Source of the DNA: CAVZBW01 sp963773635
Lineage (GTDB): Bacteria; Actinomycetota; Acidimicrobiia; Acidimicrobiales; RAAP-2
DNA: 64,000 bases
NCBI GenBank assembly: GCA_963773635.1
Contig: CAVZBW010000007.1
Span: 1 to 64,000, forward strand
Direction: 5' to 3'
Below, piece after piece: positions 38,390 to 47,055 of the stretch. The notes beneath the pieces were generated by a model. The model saw only the letters and a program-made list of their open reading frames with translations, had not been told where the DNA came from and searched no databases. The translations under genes were made by a program, and so were the position numbers. Numbering within the stretch: the first letter of the stretch is position 1; each line of letters starts with the position of its first letter.

Positions 38390-40252
38390 GTGTTGTGGCC
38401 CACCCTCTGGTACATCAAGATCGCCATCGTGAGCGAGAAGGTCGCGGACGCCCAAGAACTGGCCGCGCAGGTGCGCCGATCCCTGGCCACACCCGAGGGT
38501 CGCAGGGATCCCTATCCCCTGTACCGGCGGCTGCGGGAGGTGGCCCCCGTCGCTCGGGCGGAGCCGGGAGTCTGGCTGGTCACCGGCTACTCTGCGGCGC
38601 GGTCGGTGTTGCGAGATCCGCGATTGGTGCGCGGCTACGACCGCACGCAAGAGCTGCTGCGGCCCGAGGGCCTGGACCGGCCGGCCACGGTCCTCGGCAG
38701 CGCAACGCTCCTCAACCTCGACGGACCCGCCCACACGCGCCTCCGCCGGCTCGTCTCCCGGTCGTTCCAGTTCTCGGCGACGGACGTCCTGCAGCCTCTG
38801 CTCGAGGCGATCACCAAGGAGCTGCTCGACGGTCTCGAGGACTCCGGAGGTGGCGATCTGGTCGAGACGTTTTGCGCGCCCTTGCCCCGGCGGGTGATCG
38901 CCGCCCGGCTCGGGGTCCCCCCGTCGGAAGCCCAGACCTTCGACGAGCATGCCCGGGCGGTGACGGCGGTGCTCGAGATGGACGTCGGGGCCGAGGAACT
39001 GGCCAGGGCCGACCAGGCGGCGACGGCGCTAGAGGAGTACTTCACGGGGCTGCTCGAGTTCCGCCGCCGCCGGCCCGCTGACGATCTCATGAGCTCCCTC
39101 GCCCAGGGCGACGACGGACGGCACGGTCTCGTCGCGCTGCAGGTGACCGCCCTCGCCATCCAACTGTTCTCGGCGGGGCTGGACAACGTGGCCAACCAGA
39201 TCGGCAACGCGGTGATCGGCCTGTTGGCGGAGCCCTGGCAGACCGAGCTGCTACGTCACCGACCCGCGCGTTGCACCGGGCTCCCCGACGAGCTGTTCCG
39301 TCACGACGCGGCGGTCCAGCTCACCGTCCGCACGGCGGAACAGGAGGTGGGCGTCGGGGGGGTGACGATTGGTGCCGGCGAGACCGTGATCGTGTTGCTC
39401 GGAGCGGCCAATCGGGACCCCCGACGCCATTCCAACCCGGACCATCTCGACGTCGAACGAACCGACTCGCGTCCGCTGAGCTTCGGTGGAGGGGTCCATC
39501 ACTGCGTAGGCTTTCACCTGGCCCGCGCCGAGGTCGAGACCGCGCTGCGCGGTTTGTTCGGACGCTTCGCGGTCGTCGAACCGCTCCAGCCGGCTCGCTT
39601 CCGGGACCGGTTGGGTGTGCGCGGCCCGAGCTCGCTCGTGGTGCACGTAGCGACCTCCGGAGGGCGACGCGTCGCCCCGGCCGAGCGGGTGGGGAGCCTC
39701 GCCTCCCTGGTCGGCGGCGAACCGGGCCGCGCGACGGCCGACGAATTGGGTGTTCGACCGGTCGGAGGAGAGGACCACTCGTGGAGGGCCGCCTATCGCG
39801 CCACCCTCGAGGCCAGCCCGCGTCCGGGAGGAGCGGAGCGAGACGATCTTGTCGATCTGTTTTCGCGCGTCCGCTTCTTTGCCGGATGCACGCGGGCGGA
39901 GCTCGCCGACCTCGTGTCGACGGCGTACCCGATCGCTTTCGAGGCGGGCGAGGCGATCTGCAGCGAGGGGACGTCGTCCGGTGAGTGCTGGGTCATCGCC
40001 GAGGGCGTGGCCCACGTGTCGATCGAGGGCGAGGTGGCGGCACGCATCCACGCCGACAGCGTGGTGGGCGAGCGCGGACTGCTGCTCAACCGTCCCCGGG
40101 CAGCAACCGTCACGGCCGACGAGCACGTGATCGCCTACGCGGTGTCTCGCGACCGCCTCGTGAGGCTGATCAACGCCAGCCCGACGGCGCGCGAGGGCAT
40201 GCTGGCCGACCTCCGTCTCCGCTACGGAGAGGACCTGGGCGGCGACCCGTGA
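38390..40252 (+). CDS. Cytochrome P450 fused to a cyclic-nucleotide-binding domain
   Basis: A 620-aa fusion. Residues about 20-420 form a bacterial P450: C-helix HTRLRRLV, I-helix LFSAGLDNVANQ, K-helix ELFR (E-x2-R) and heme loop SFGGGVHHCVGFHLARAE with the thiolate Cys372. The I-helix Thr of A-G-x-D/E-T is replaced by Asn (AGLDN), as in P450s that handle oxygen atypically. Residues about 485-605 are a Crp-like CNB domain; the phosphate-binding cassette GERGLLLNRPRAAT (about 559-572) keeps the Glu and Arg that bind cNMP. No HTH follows. An alternative GTG is at 38429. Inference: a monooxygenase gated by cAMP/cGMP. Redox partner and substrate unknown. Confidence 0.85.
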   Translation: MLWPTLWYIKIAIVSEKVADAQELAAQVRRSLATPEGRRDPYPLYRRLREVAPVARAEPGVWLVTGYSAARSVLRDPRLVRGYDRTQELLRPEGLDRPATVLGSATLLNLDGPAHTRLRRLVSRSFQFSATDVLQPLLEAITKELLDGLEDSGGGDLVETFCAPLPRRVIAARLGVPPSEAQTFDEHARAVTAVLEMDVGAEELARADQAATALEEYFTGLLEFRRRRPADDLMSSLAQGDDGRHGLVALQVTALAIQLFSAGLDNVANQIGNAVIGLLAEPWQTELLRHRPARCTGLPDELFRHDAAVQLTVRTAEQEVGVGGVTIGAGETVIVLLGAANRDPRRHSNPDHLDVERTDSRPLSFGGGVHHCVGFHLARAEVETALRGLFGRFAVVEPLQPARFRDRLGVRGPSSLVVHVATSGGRRVAPAERVGSLASLVGGEPGRATADELGVRPVGGEDHSWRAAYRATLEASPRPGGAERDDLVDLFSRVRFFAGCTRAELADLVSTAYPIAFEAGEAICSEGTSSGECWVIAEGVAHVSIEGEVAARIHADSVVGERGLLLNRPRAATVTADEHVIAYAVSRDRLVRLINASPTAREGMLADLRLRYGEDLGGDP

Positions 40253-40297
40253 CGACCCGGGCTCCTCTTGATACTGTAGGAATACCATTGGATTTGT

Positions 40298-40322
40298 GAT
40301 GTCCAGTCTTTGAGATGTCCAG
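40298..40322 (+). repeat. 9-bp direct repeat upstream of carbonic anhydrase
   Basis: GATGTCCAG at 40298-40306 and 40314-40322, 16 bp apart, inside an AT-rich region (40266-40316) that should contain the carbonic anhydrase promoter. Candidate operator. Confidence 0.4.
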
Positions 40323-40383
40323 GCCCGTTGTCCCCGGCGATCGGGGGTGGCGAGGTCGTCGGACCGAGGGGAAGGCAGGAGCG

Positions 40384-40872
40384 ATGACCGTCACCGACGA
40401 GTTCTTGGCGAACAACGAGCGATATGCCGCGACCTACCGCGGAGGCTTGCCCTTGCCGCCGTCCAAGCAGGTCGCCGTGGTCGCCTGCATGGACGCTCGG
40501 CTCAACGTCTACGGGATCCTCGGCTTGGGCGACGGCGAGGGGCACGTGATCCGCAACGCCGGGGGCGTCATCACCGACGACGAGATCCGCTCGCTCGCGA
40601 TCAGCCAGCGGCTGCTCGGGACCAGGGAGATCGTGCTGATCCACCACACCGAGTGCGGCATGCTGACCTTCACCGACGACTCGTTCAAGCGCGCCGTCCA
40701 AGACGAGACGGGGATCAAGCCGCCGTGGTCCGCCGAGTCCTTCACGGATCTCGACGAGGACGTCCGCCAGTCGATCGCACGGATCCGATCCAGCCCCTTC
40801 ATCCCTCACAAGGACTCGATCCGGGGGTTCGTCTTCGACGTCGCGACGGGCAAGCTCCACGAGGTGACCTGA
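40384..40872 (+). CDS. Beta-carbonic anhydrase
   Basis: Zinc enzyme of 162 aa interconverting CO2 and bicarbonate. Zinc ligands are visible as Cys and Asp-Arg in VACMDARLN and His-x2-Cys in HHTECGML, the small beta-CA type common in actinobacteria. RNAGGVITDDEIRSLAIS is the conserved helix after the first ligand. ATG 40384 is eight bases after GAAGG; a longer in-frame start upstream would run into the promoter. Neighbours are the P450-CNB gene and a DMT-like transporter, which do not suggest a pathway. Bicarbonate is also the activator of some adenylate cyclases, which may be relevant to the two CNB enzymes nearby (speculation). Confidence 0.9.
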   Translation: MTVTDEFLANNERYAATYRGGLPLPPSKQVAVVACMDARLNVYGILGLGDGEGHVIRNAGGVITDDEIRSLAISQRLLGTREIVLIHHTECGMLTFTDDSFKRAVQDETGIKPPWSAESFTDLDEDVRQSIARIRSSPFIPHKDSIRGFVFDVATGKLHEVT

Positions 40873-40983
40873 ACCACCCGAGGGTCGCCCCCGAGCCGTG
40901 GAGGCGGCCAGCGGGTGGCCTCCCCGGCGTGGCCGGCATGGCCGCGTTGGCGCACACGTTCCCCGAGTGCTACACCGCGGGGG

Positions 40984-41863
40984 ATGACGGTCGCCTTCGC
41001 CCTCCTCGCGGCGCTCGGTAACGCGGTCAACGTCATCACCCAGCACATCGCCAGCACGAGCGACCCGCAGCGGTCCACGGGCTGGCGACTGGTCGTCTAT
41101 CTGTTCAAGAACCCGTTGTGGCTCCTCGGATGGGTGGCGCTCCTCGGTGCCTTCGTCTTCCAGGCGCTGGCCCTGCACGCCGGGCAGCTCTCGGTGGTCC
41201 AGACCCTGCTCATCACCGAGCTGGTCTTCGCGCTCTTGCTGCGGCGCATCTGGATCCGGCAGGCCATCAGCGCCTCGGCGTGGGCCTCCGCCGCGCTCGA
41301 CCTCGGCGGCCGTCGCCGTCTTCCTCACCGTGGCCGAGCCTCGAGGCGGCCATCTCACGCCGACCTCGGGCGCCTGGCTCTCCTCGATCCTCGGGTGCGG
41401 CCTGGCGGCGGCGGTCGCCGGACTGTTGGCCTTGCGGGGCCCGCCCGCCCGTCGGGCGGCGCTGTTGGCCACCTCCGCGGGGATGGTCTGGGCCCTCGAG
41501 GCCACCTTCATCAAGTCCATGACGGACACGCTGGTGAGCGACGGCATCGGCGGCTCCCTGGCACGCTGGCCCATCTACGCGGTGGCGGTCGGCGGGGTCG
41601 TGGGCACCCTCCTCGTCCAGGCTGCCCTCCATGTCGGACCGCTCCGGGCGTCCCAGCCGTTCTTGGTGATCGTTGATCCGGTGGTCTCGATCTTCCTGAG
41701 CGTCCATCTGTTTGACGAGTACTTCACCGGCGGGGTGGCGGACCTGCTGATTGGCTCGGTCGCCTTCGTCGTCATGTGCGTAGGCGTGGTCCTGCTGACG
41801 CGGACGGTCCCAGAGGACGTCCAAGGACCCGCGGCCGCCGTTCAGCCGACGAGCTCGGGGTGA
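40984..41863 (+). pseudogene. DMT (EamA-like) transporter with a frameshift
   Basis: A membrane transporter of about 292 aa split over two frames. Frame 1 from ATG 40984 gives MTVAFALLAALGNAVNVITQ and further helices to ASAWASAA (about 41296). The rest, from SAAVAVFLTVAEPRGG to the stop at 41863, is in the next frame with helices such as AVAVGGVVGTLLVQAAL and FVVMCVGVVLL. Removing one base near 41295-41300 restores a continuous 9-10 helix protein. Either a recent pseudogene or a sequencing/assembly error. Its 3' end overlaps the convergent patatin gene by 22 bp. Substrate unknown. Confidence 0.7.
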
Positions 41864-43575
41864 CGCTGCAAGGCCGCCCGGGCGGCGATCCGTCCCGCCT
41901 CGACGGCCTCGTTCATCTGTCCGAAATTCAGGAGACCCACGCGTGTCACGTCGGGCTCGATCACCGCGGCCAGCCGGGGCAGGTCCGAGAGCGGCCGGGC
42001 CGACGCCGCCAGGTCGATGCTGCGGATCAGCGTGTCCTGGATCGAAGGAAGCTGCTCGTCGGTACCGCCGATGAGCCGGCGGACGACGGCCGGGGGCTGG
42101 ACCGGTAGGAGTCCGTAGCCCCGGCGGGGGATGAACGCCCGCCGGAGGTCGACGCAGATCGCCTGCCCGTCGGCGTCGGCGACCATGACGTCCGCCGGCA
42201 GGTTGTTGAGCAGCCCGCCGTCCACCAGGATGCGGTCCCCGTCCTTGACGGGGGGGAGGAGGCCCGGTATCGACATCGAGGCGCGCACCGCGCGCCACAG
42301 CGATCCGCGGCGATGCACGATCTCCTTGCCGGTGATCAGGTCGGCCGAAATGGAAAAGAATCCCTTGGGCAGCTCCTCGATCAGCGTGTCGCCCACGACG
42401 TCCGTCCTGAGCCGCTCGATGCGCTCGCCCTTGATGAGGGCGACCGCGGGGATGGTGTAGTCGGCGAGCGGGTTGCCGTGGGCAAAGAGGTGCTTTGCCT
42501 GCTCGAGGGCTTCCTCGGGCGACATGCCCATGGCGAATGCGGCAGACGCGATGGCGCCCGCGCTGGCGCCGCCGAAGCGGTCCAGCGTGACACCGGCCTT
42601 GACGAGCTCGCTGTAGACCCCGAAGTGCGCCAGACCCCGGGCCCCGCCGCCCGACATCACGAGGCCGAGGGAGCGCCCGGCCAGGCGACGGGCGAGGGGT
42701 GCCAGGTCGGCCGCCGTGGGCCGGGCGCCGACGTAGTGGTGGGACAACGGCTCCAGCGTGCTCCACCACTCCGTCGAAGTCTCCTGGTGGGTCACGACCA
42801 GGTCGCAGCGTTTGCCCGGGGCCGGGAGGTGCTCTCCTTCGGGCCCCTCCTGTCCGACGAGGAAGGCGAGCCGGTCTGCCTGGTCGAGCACGTAGTCCCG
42901 CCAGGCTGCGCTGGAGCCATGGTCGACGACCATGAGCACCCAGTCGTTGGCCGCTTCTGCTCGATCCACGAGCTCCCCGTAGGCCCGGCTGAGCTCCTCC
43001 CGGGTGGCCTGCTCGCGGTGGTCCCCCTCTTCGAGGGAGATCGTCTCCGCCCTGCCGTAGGGCCGGAGCGATTCCCCCAGGGCCCGCGCGATCCGGGGGG
43101 CCGAGATGCCGCGGCGGGTGGAGACGATGCCGATGATGCCGTTGCGCCGGATCTCCTGCGCGGGGCGGGACTGGCGGAGGAGCTGCGCGAGGACGCGCAG
43201 GACGTGCCTCTGGATGCCCCGATGCCGGTCCAAGAGCTCGGTGAACGAGGTGTCGGAGATGGCCCAGAGCTGGCTGTCGCGGACCGCCCGGACTCCGGCG
43301 GAGCGCGCCTCGCCGGCGATCACCCCGAATTCACCGATCCATTCCCCGGGCCCGACGTCGCGCAGGACGGCATCGTGCGCCTCGTCCACGGCCTCCAGGC
43401 GACCCGACACCACGATGAAAAACGCAGTGGCCTCGTCGCCGGTGTGGAACAGCCAGTCGCCGGCCGACACCTGATGGTCGGTCATCAGCCCGGCCATTTC
43501 CTCCAGCTCCGACGCGTTGAGACTGGCAAAGAGCGCCGTGCGGCCGAGGGCCGTGAGCTTGCTCTGGTTCATCAT
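41842..43575 (-). CDS. Patatin-like phospholipase with N-terminal cyclic-nucleotide-binding domain
   Basis: A 577-aa protein of the neuropathy-target-esterase type. Residues about 1-130 are a Crp-like CNB domain (LFASLNASELEEMAGLM, then GEWIGEFGVIAGEARSAG as the phosphate cassette with Glu and Arg). The middle (about 140-290) resembles the NTE linker. The patatin domain has the oxyanion loop SGGGARGLAHFG (about 305-316), nucleophile GGASAGAI (G-x-S-x-G) and the catalytic Asp in LVDGGLLNN (about 450). It should hydrolyse lysophospholipids at the membrane, perhaps controlled by cNMP. ATG 43575 follows GGAGGGGAG. The second CNB-fused enzyme within 5 kb. Confidence 0.9.
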   Translation of the reverse strand: MMNQSKLTALGRTALFASLNASELEEMAGLMTDHQVSAGDWLFHTGDEATAFFIVVSGRLEAVDEAHDAVLRDVGPGEWIGEFGVIAGEARSAGVRAVRDSQLWAISDTSFTELLDRHRGIQRHVLRVLAQLLRQSRPAQEIRRNGIIGIVSTRRGISAPRIARALGESLRPYGRAETISLEEGDHREQATREELSRAYGELVDRAEAANDWVLMVVDHGSSAAWRDYVLDQADRLAFLVGQEGPEGEHLPAPGKRCDLVVTHQETSTEWWSTLEPLSHHYVGARPTAADLAPLARRLAGRSLGLVMSGGGARGLAHFGVYSELVKAGVTLDRFGGASAGAIASAAFAMGMSPEEALEQAKHLFAHGNPLADYTIPAVALIKGERIERLRTDVVGDTLIEELPKGFFSISADLITGKEIVHRRGSLWRAVRASMSIPGLLPPVKDGDRILVDGGLLNNLPADVMVADADGQAICVDLRRAFIPRRGYGLLPVQPPAVVRRLIGGTDEQLPSIQDTLIRSIDLAASARPLSDLPRLAAVIEPDVTRVGLLNFGQMNEAVEAGRIAARAALQRHPELVG

Positions 43576-43622
43576 CGCCCGGCTCCCCTCCAGATCGGCC
43601 GAACAATAGTGCAGAGGGGTCC

Positions 43623-45011
43623 TTACGCCAGCGGCCCGACCGGAGGTCCGTCCCCTCCGGGATGTGGCCGCTTGCGGCCGAGCCGCGAGGACCGCGGCGC
43701 CTCCAGGGCGCCGCGGTTGGAGAGCCATCGCGTGAGCGGCGCAGGCATCTCGGCGGGCCGATCGCCCCAGTCGTAGACCTCGCAGGTCCGGGCGGCGAGA
43801 TCGTGGAGCGCCCGCCGATCGCGCCGCACGAGGGCCATCAACAGGCCGAGACCGAACAGGAGGAAGCTCACGGGAAACACGAGCACGCGCACCAGCGCCT
43901 GGCGCTGGGTGATCGTCGAGCCCTCGCTCGACACGATGCGCAGGCCGCCGATGGCCTTGCCGACGGTGCGGCCCGTCAGGGCGAGCCCGGCCCAGAGGTA
44001 GACGAACCACCAGGCGAAGAGGGCAATCGTCCACCAGAGCCCGTTGTTCCGGACGACGTGGTATCCCGAGAGGAGCTCGACGATGTACGACACGATGGCG
44101 CTGCCGAGGGCAAAGCTCCCAAAGACGACGCCGGTGTCGATGGCGAACGCCGTCAGCCGGCTGGCGGGACCCGCGTAGCGGCCGCTGACGCCTCCGGGCC
44201 CCAGTGCTGCGGCCTCCGAGACGAGCTGCGGTGGTCCGGGCTGCGGCGGGTCCCCTCGGCGGAATCGGTCGAGGACCCTCATGACCACGACGTCGAGGCC
44301 CACGACCTGGCGGCGGACCAGGTCGAGGAGGGACGTGAGGAGTCCGCCGGTGCTGCGGGTCACGACCGAGCCGAGCCGGATCCGGTCGACCACGGCGTTG
44401 ATGTCGAGTCGATCGACCAGCTCGTCCACGTCGATACGCGCGATGAGCGCGTTGACGTCGACCCGCCGGAGCAGGGCGTCCGGATCGATCTGCTCGAGCA
44501 GGGCGTTGAGGTCTATCCCCCGGAGGACCTCTTCGATCCCGACCCGGGCCACCAGTCGACCGACGTCCACCCGGTCGAGCAGCCCGTCGGCGTTGACCCG
44601 GTCGAGCAGGCGGTCCACGTCCACCCGATCGAGCAGGCGGTCCACGTCCACCCGGTCGAGCAGGCGGTCCACGTCCACCCGGTCGAGCAGCCGGTCCACC
44701 TCGATCCGATCGAGCAGATGGTCGACGTCCACCCGGTCGAGCAGATCGTCGGGATTCACCTTCGAGATCAGCTCGTCGACGTCGACCCGTTGCATGACCT
44801 CGTCGATGTCGACCCGGCTCAAGGCCTCGTTGAGGTCCACCGCGTCCACCAGGACCGGCATCACGGCGTCGGCGACGGAGGTGACGGGCTGCACAAACGC
44901 TCGACGCAGCAGGTTGGGACGGGCCGGAGAGTGCCCGTCGTGGTTGCGGTTGTCCTCCACGCCCCCCCGAGCGGCGCGGTCCTCCGCAGAGGGCCGACCC
45001 GAATCGCTCAT
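43623..45011 (-). CDS. RDD family membrane protein with 18 nonapeptide repeats
   Basis: A 462-aa protein. Residues 57-218 are 18 consecutive nine-residue units of the form [RK]-V/I-D-V-D-x-L-L-x, the middle ones almost identical. Residues about 285-440 are an RDD domain: SRLTAFAIDTGVVFGSFAL (the Arg-Asp pattern), hydrophobic segments near 300-325 and 340-360, the GRTVGKAIGGLRIVSSEG loop, and RRALHDLAARTCEV. RDD proteins are membrane proteins, some acting as ion exchangers; the repeat function is unknown. ATG 45011 lies seven bases after TAGCCT (leaderless). It is between the CNB-patatin gene and an ABC exporter. Confidence 0.87.
   Translation of the reverse strand: MSDSGRPSAEDRAARGGVEDNRNHDGHSPARPNLLRRAFVQPVTSVADAVMPVLVDAVDLNEALSRVDIDEVMQRVDVDELISKVNPDDLLDRVDVDHLLDRIEVDRLLDRVDVDRLLDRVDVDRLLDRVDVDRLLDRVNADGLLDRVDVGRLVARVGIEEVLRGIDLNALLEQIDPDALLRRVDVNALIARIDVDELVDRLDINAVVDRIRLGSVVTRSTGGLLTSLLDLVRRQVVGLDVVVMRVLDRFRRGDPPQPGPPQLVSEAAALGPGGVSGRYAGPASRLTAFAIDTGVVFGSFALGSAIVSYIVELLSGYHVVRNNGLWWTIALFAWWFVYLWAGLALTGRTVGKAIGGLRIVSSEGSTITQRQALVRVLVFPVSFLLFGLGLLMALVRRDRRALHDLAARTCEVYDWGDRPAEMPAPLTRWLSNRGALEAPRSSRLGRKRPHPGGDGPPVGPLA
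44358..44843 (-). repeat. 18 tandem 27-bp coding repeats
   Basis: The DNA for residues 57-218 of the RDD protein is a 27-bp tandem array; the central units (about 44603-44710) are nearly identical in nucleotides, showing recent duplication, while the outer units have diverged. Purely coding, without spacers. Confidence 0.88.
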
Positions 45012-45137
45012 TGTCGCCAGGCTACTACCGCGTGTCCGCCCCGAGAGGAAGCCCAACACCCGTGGGCGAGGCGATGGGCTGCCCGGCGGGACTCCGGCCG
45101 GCGGGGCCCCGGTCGGTGGGGGCCCCGGTCGGTGGGG

Positions 45138-45980
45138 CTAAGCCGCCCGACGGTACCGGAGGACGGCGAGCGGCGCGAAGACGATGAGGATCCCGACCGA
45201 CCATGCCAGTGCGAGCCAGACGTTGGTCGTCGACCAGAGTCCCGATGTCGTGTCGCCGAGCATGAGCTGGCGGCTGGCGTCCACCACCTGGCTCACGGGC
45301 TGGTTGGCAGCGAACGCCTGCAGCCATCCCGGCATGGACGTCACCGGCACGAAGGCCGAGGACGCGAAGGTCAGCGGAAACAGGATCGGAAACGCGGCCA
45401 GCTGAGCCGTCTCGCTGTTGGAGGCCGAGAGCCCGACGATGGCGAAGGCCCAGCTGAGCGCATAGGCGAAGAAGAGCACCAACAGAAGGCCGGCCACAAA
45501 CTCTACGAAGTTGGTCTGGACTCGGAAGCCGACCGCGTAGCCCACCACCGTGATGAGGAGCAGCACGCCGACGTTGCGGACCGCGTCTGCGCTGGTCCTG
45601 CCCGCGAGCACGGCGGAGCGAGCCATGGGCAGCGCCCGGAACCGCTCGATCAGGCCCTTGTGCAGATCCTCGGCCAGGCCGACGCTCGTGCTCACCGAGC
45701 CGAACATCACCGTCTGCACGTAGACGCCCGCGATCAGGTAGTTGACGTACGTCGTCCCGGGGACGTGGATGGCCCCACCGAACACGTAGCGAAACAGCAG
45801 CACGAACATGATCGGCTGCACGCTCGAGAAGAAGATCGCGTCCGGGATGCGCGTGTAGTTGATGAGGTTGCGCCACGTCATCGTGACGGCGTCGGCGAGG
45901 GCCCACCGCAGGCGATGGCTCGAGTCGATCCCTTCGACCGACGCGTCGGGTGAGGGGGTGGCGGCGTCGATCGTCGTCAT
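45138..45980 (-). CDS. ABC-2 type transporter permease (DrrB-like)
   Basis: Membrane component of 280 aa with six hydrophobic segments. It has the ABC-2 pattern LINYTRIPDAIFFSSVQPIMFVLLF (N-terminal, positions about 38-62), a central RFRALPMARSAVLAGR coupling loop and the SAFVPVTSMPGWLQAFAANQPVSQ block (about 210-233) shared with daunorubicin-type permeases. It pairs with the ATPase whose stop overlaps its ATG by four bases (ATGA). Expected to export a hydrophobic compound. Substrate unknown; control is likely by the divergent MarR gene. Confidence 0.87.
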   Translation of the reverse strand: MTTIDAATPSPDASVEGIDSSHRLRWALADAVTMTWRNLINYTRIPDAIFFSSVQPIMFVLLFRYVFGGAIHVPGTTYVNYLIAGVYVQTVMFGSVSTSVGLAEDLHKGLIERFRALPMARSAVLAGRTSADAVRNVGVLLLITVVGYAVGFRVQTNFVEFVAGLLLVLFFAYALSWAFAIVGLSASNSETAQLAAFPILFPLTFASSAFVPVTSMPGWLQAFAANQPVSQVVDASRQLMLGDTTSGLWSTTNVWLALAWSVGILIVFAPLAVLRYRRAA

Positions 45981-47023
45981 TGGCCGCTGCCGCCGGGCGT
46001 GCTACTCGCGAGCTCCCGCTCTTCCGGCTCCGCCTTGTCGACCTGCTCTGCACGGTGTCCGGTCAGGCTGAGGAATACGTCGTCCAAACTGGGTTCGCGC
46101 AGCGTGAGTCCGGTCACCGGGATGTCCCGCTGGTCGAGCGTCCGCAGCACCTCCGCGGCCACCTTCGGACCGTCCTCGACCGTGAGCTCGAGGGCGTCGT
46201 CGTCGATGGTCGGCGCCTTGTCCGTGAGCCCGCGCAGGAGGTCGGAGGCCGCCAGGGCGGACTCGGGGCTGGCCAGGGTGACCGAGATCACGGTGGTGCC
46301 CAGGTCGGCCTTGAGCTCCGCCGGCGTGCCCTCCGCGATGACCCGGCCGTGGTCGATCACCACCACCCGATCGGCCAGGCGGTCTGCCTCCTCGAGGTAC
46401 TGGGTGGTGAGCAGCACCGTCGTGCCTTGCCGGACGAGCTCCTCGATCACCTGCCACAGACCCTGCCGGCTCTGGGGGTCGAGCCCGGTGGTCGGCTCGT
46501 CGAGGAAGAGGACGGGGGGCCTCCCCACCAGGGCCGCCGCGAGATCGAGGCGTCGGCGCATGCCGCCCGAGTAGGTCTTGAGTGGCCGGTTCGCCGCATC
46601 CGCCAGGCCAAACTGCTCGAGCAGCTCGTCGGCGCGCGACGAGGTCGACTTCTTGGGCATGTGGCTGAGGCGACCCACCATGCGCAGGTTCTCCCGGCCG
46701 GTCAGATTCTCGTCGACGGTGGCATACTGCCCGGCCAGCCCGATCAGGCGCCGCACCGCGCCCGCCTTGCGGACCACGTCGTGCCCGAGGACCTCGGCGA
46801 CGCCCGACTCCGGCTCGATGATGGTCGAGAGGATCCTCACCGCAGTCGTCTTGCCGGCCCCGTTGGGTCCGAGCAGGCCGAGCACGGTGCCCGCCTTGAC
46901 CTCGAGAGAGACGCCGTCGAGGGCCCGCACCTCGCGCTTGCCGCGGAAGACCTTGACCAGGTCGTGTGCCGAGACCGCGATGTCGACGGACCTCCCAGCG
47001 CCGCTGTCTGGTAAGAGAGCCAC
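45977..47023 (-). CDS. ABC transporter ATP-binding protein (DrrA-like)
   Basis: ATPase of 348 aa. Walker A GLLGPNGAGKTTAVRIL, Q-loop GLAGQYATVDENLTGREN, signature KTYSGGMRRRLDLAAAL, Walker B PPVLFLDEPTTGLDPQSR and the H-region replaced by TTQYLEEADRLADRV, as in DrrA proteins. The C-terminal extension of about 100 residues ends LREPSLDDVFLSLTGH, the drug-exporter type regulatory tail. GTG 47023 is nine bases after TAAGTT. It forms an operon with the permease and is divergent from marR across 32 bp. Confidence 0.9.
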   Translation of the reverse strand: MALLPDSGAGRSVDIAVSAHDLVKVFRGKREVRALDGVSLEVKAGTVLGLLGPNGAGKTTAVRILSTIIEPESGVAEVLGHDVVRKAGAVRRLIGLAGQYATVDENLTGRENLRMVGRLSHMPKKSTSSRADELLEQFGLADAANRPLKTYSGGMRRRLDLAAALVGRPPVLFLDEPTTGLDPQSRQGLWQVIEELVRQGTTVLLTTQYLEEADRLADRVVVIDHGRVIAEGTPAELKADLGTTVISVTLASPESALAASDLLRGLTDKAPTIDDDALELTVEDGPKVAAEVLRTLDQRDIPVTGLTLREPSLDDVFLSLTGHRAEQVDKAEPEERELASSTPGGSGQ

Positions 47024-47028
47024 CGAAT

Positions 47029-47054
47029 AAGAAACTTAGTGATAAAGTTTTCTT
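47029..47054. promoter_or_regulatory. MarR operator overlapping both divergent -10 elements
   Basis: AAGAAACTT (47029-47037) and AAGTTTTCTT (47045-47054) form a near-perfect inverted repeat. The minus-strand -10 TAAGTT (47038-47033) of the ABC operon and the plus-strand -10 TAAAGT (47043-47048) of marR both lie inside it, so one MarR dimer could repress both. Confidence 0.6.
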
Positions 47055-47055
47055 G

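Noticed and set aside
41288..41304. Shared sequence (CCGCCGCGCT, optional T, CGACC) at two apparent frameshifts as a recoding or error motif
   Set aside because: The same sequence occurs at about 11237-11252 upstream of the methyltransferase without a frameshift, and it is absent at the VOC site; chance in GC-rich DNA is likely.
44358..44843. 27-bp repeats as a CRISPR array
   Set aside because: No unique spacers; the units are contiguous and encode an uninterrupted nonapeptide repeat.
43662..45953. 763-codon plus-strand open frame opposite the RDD and ABC genes
   Set aside because: Antisense of the 27-bp repeat region gives an artificial VDVHPVEQ repeat; no start signal and no domains outside it.
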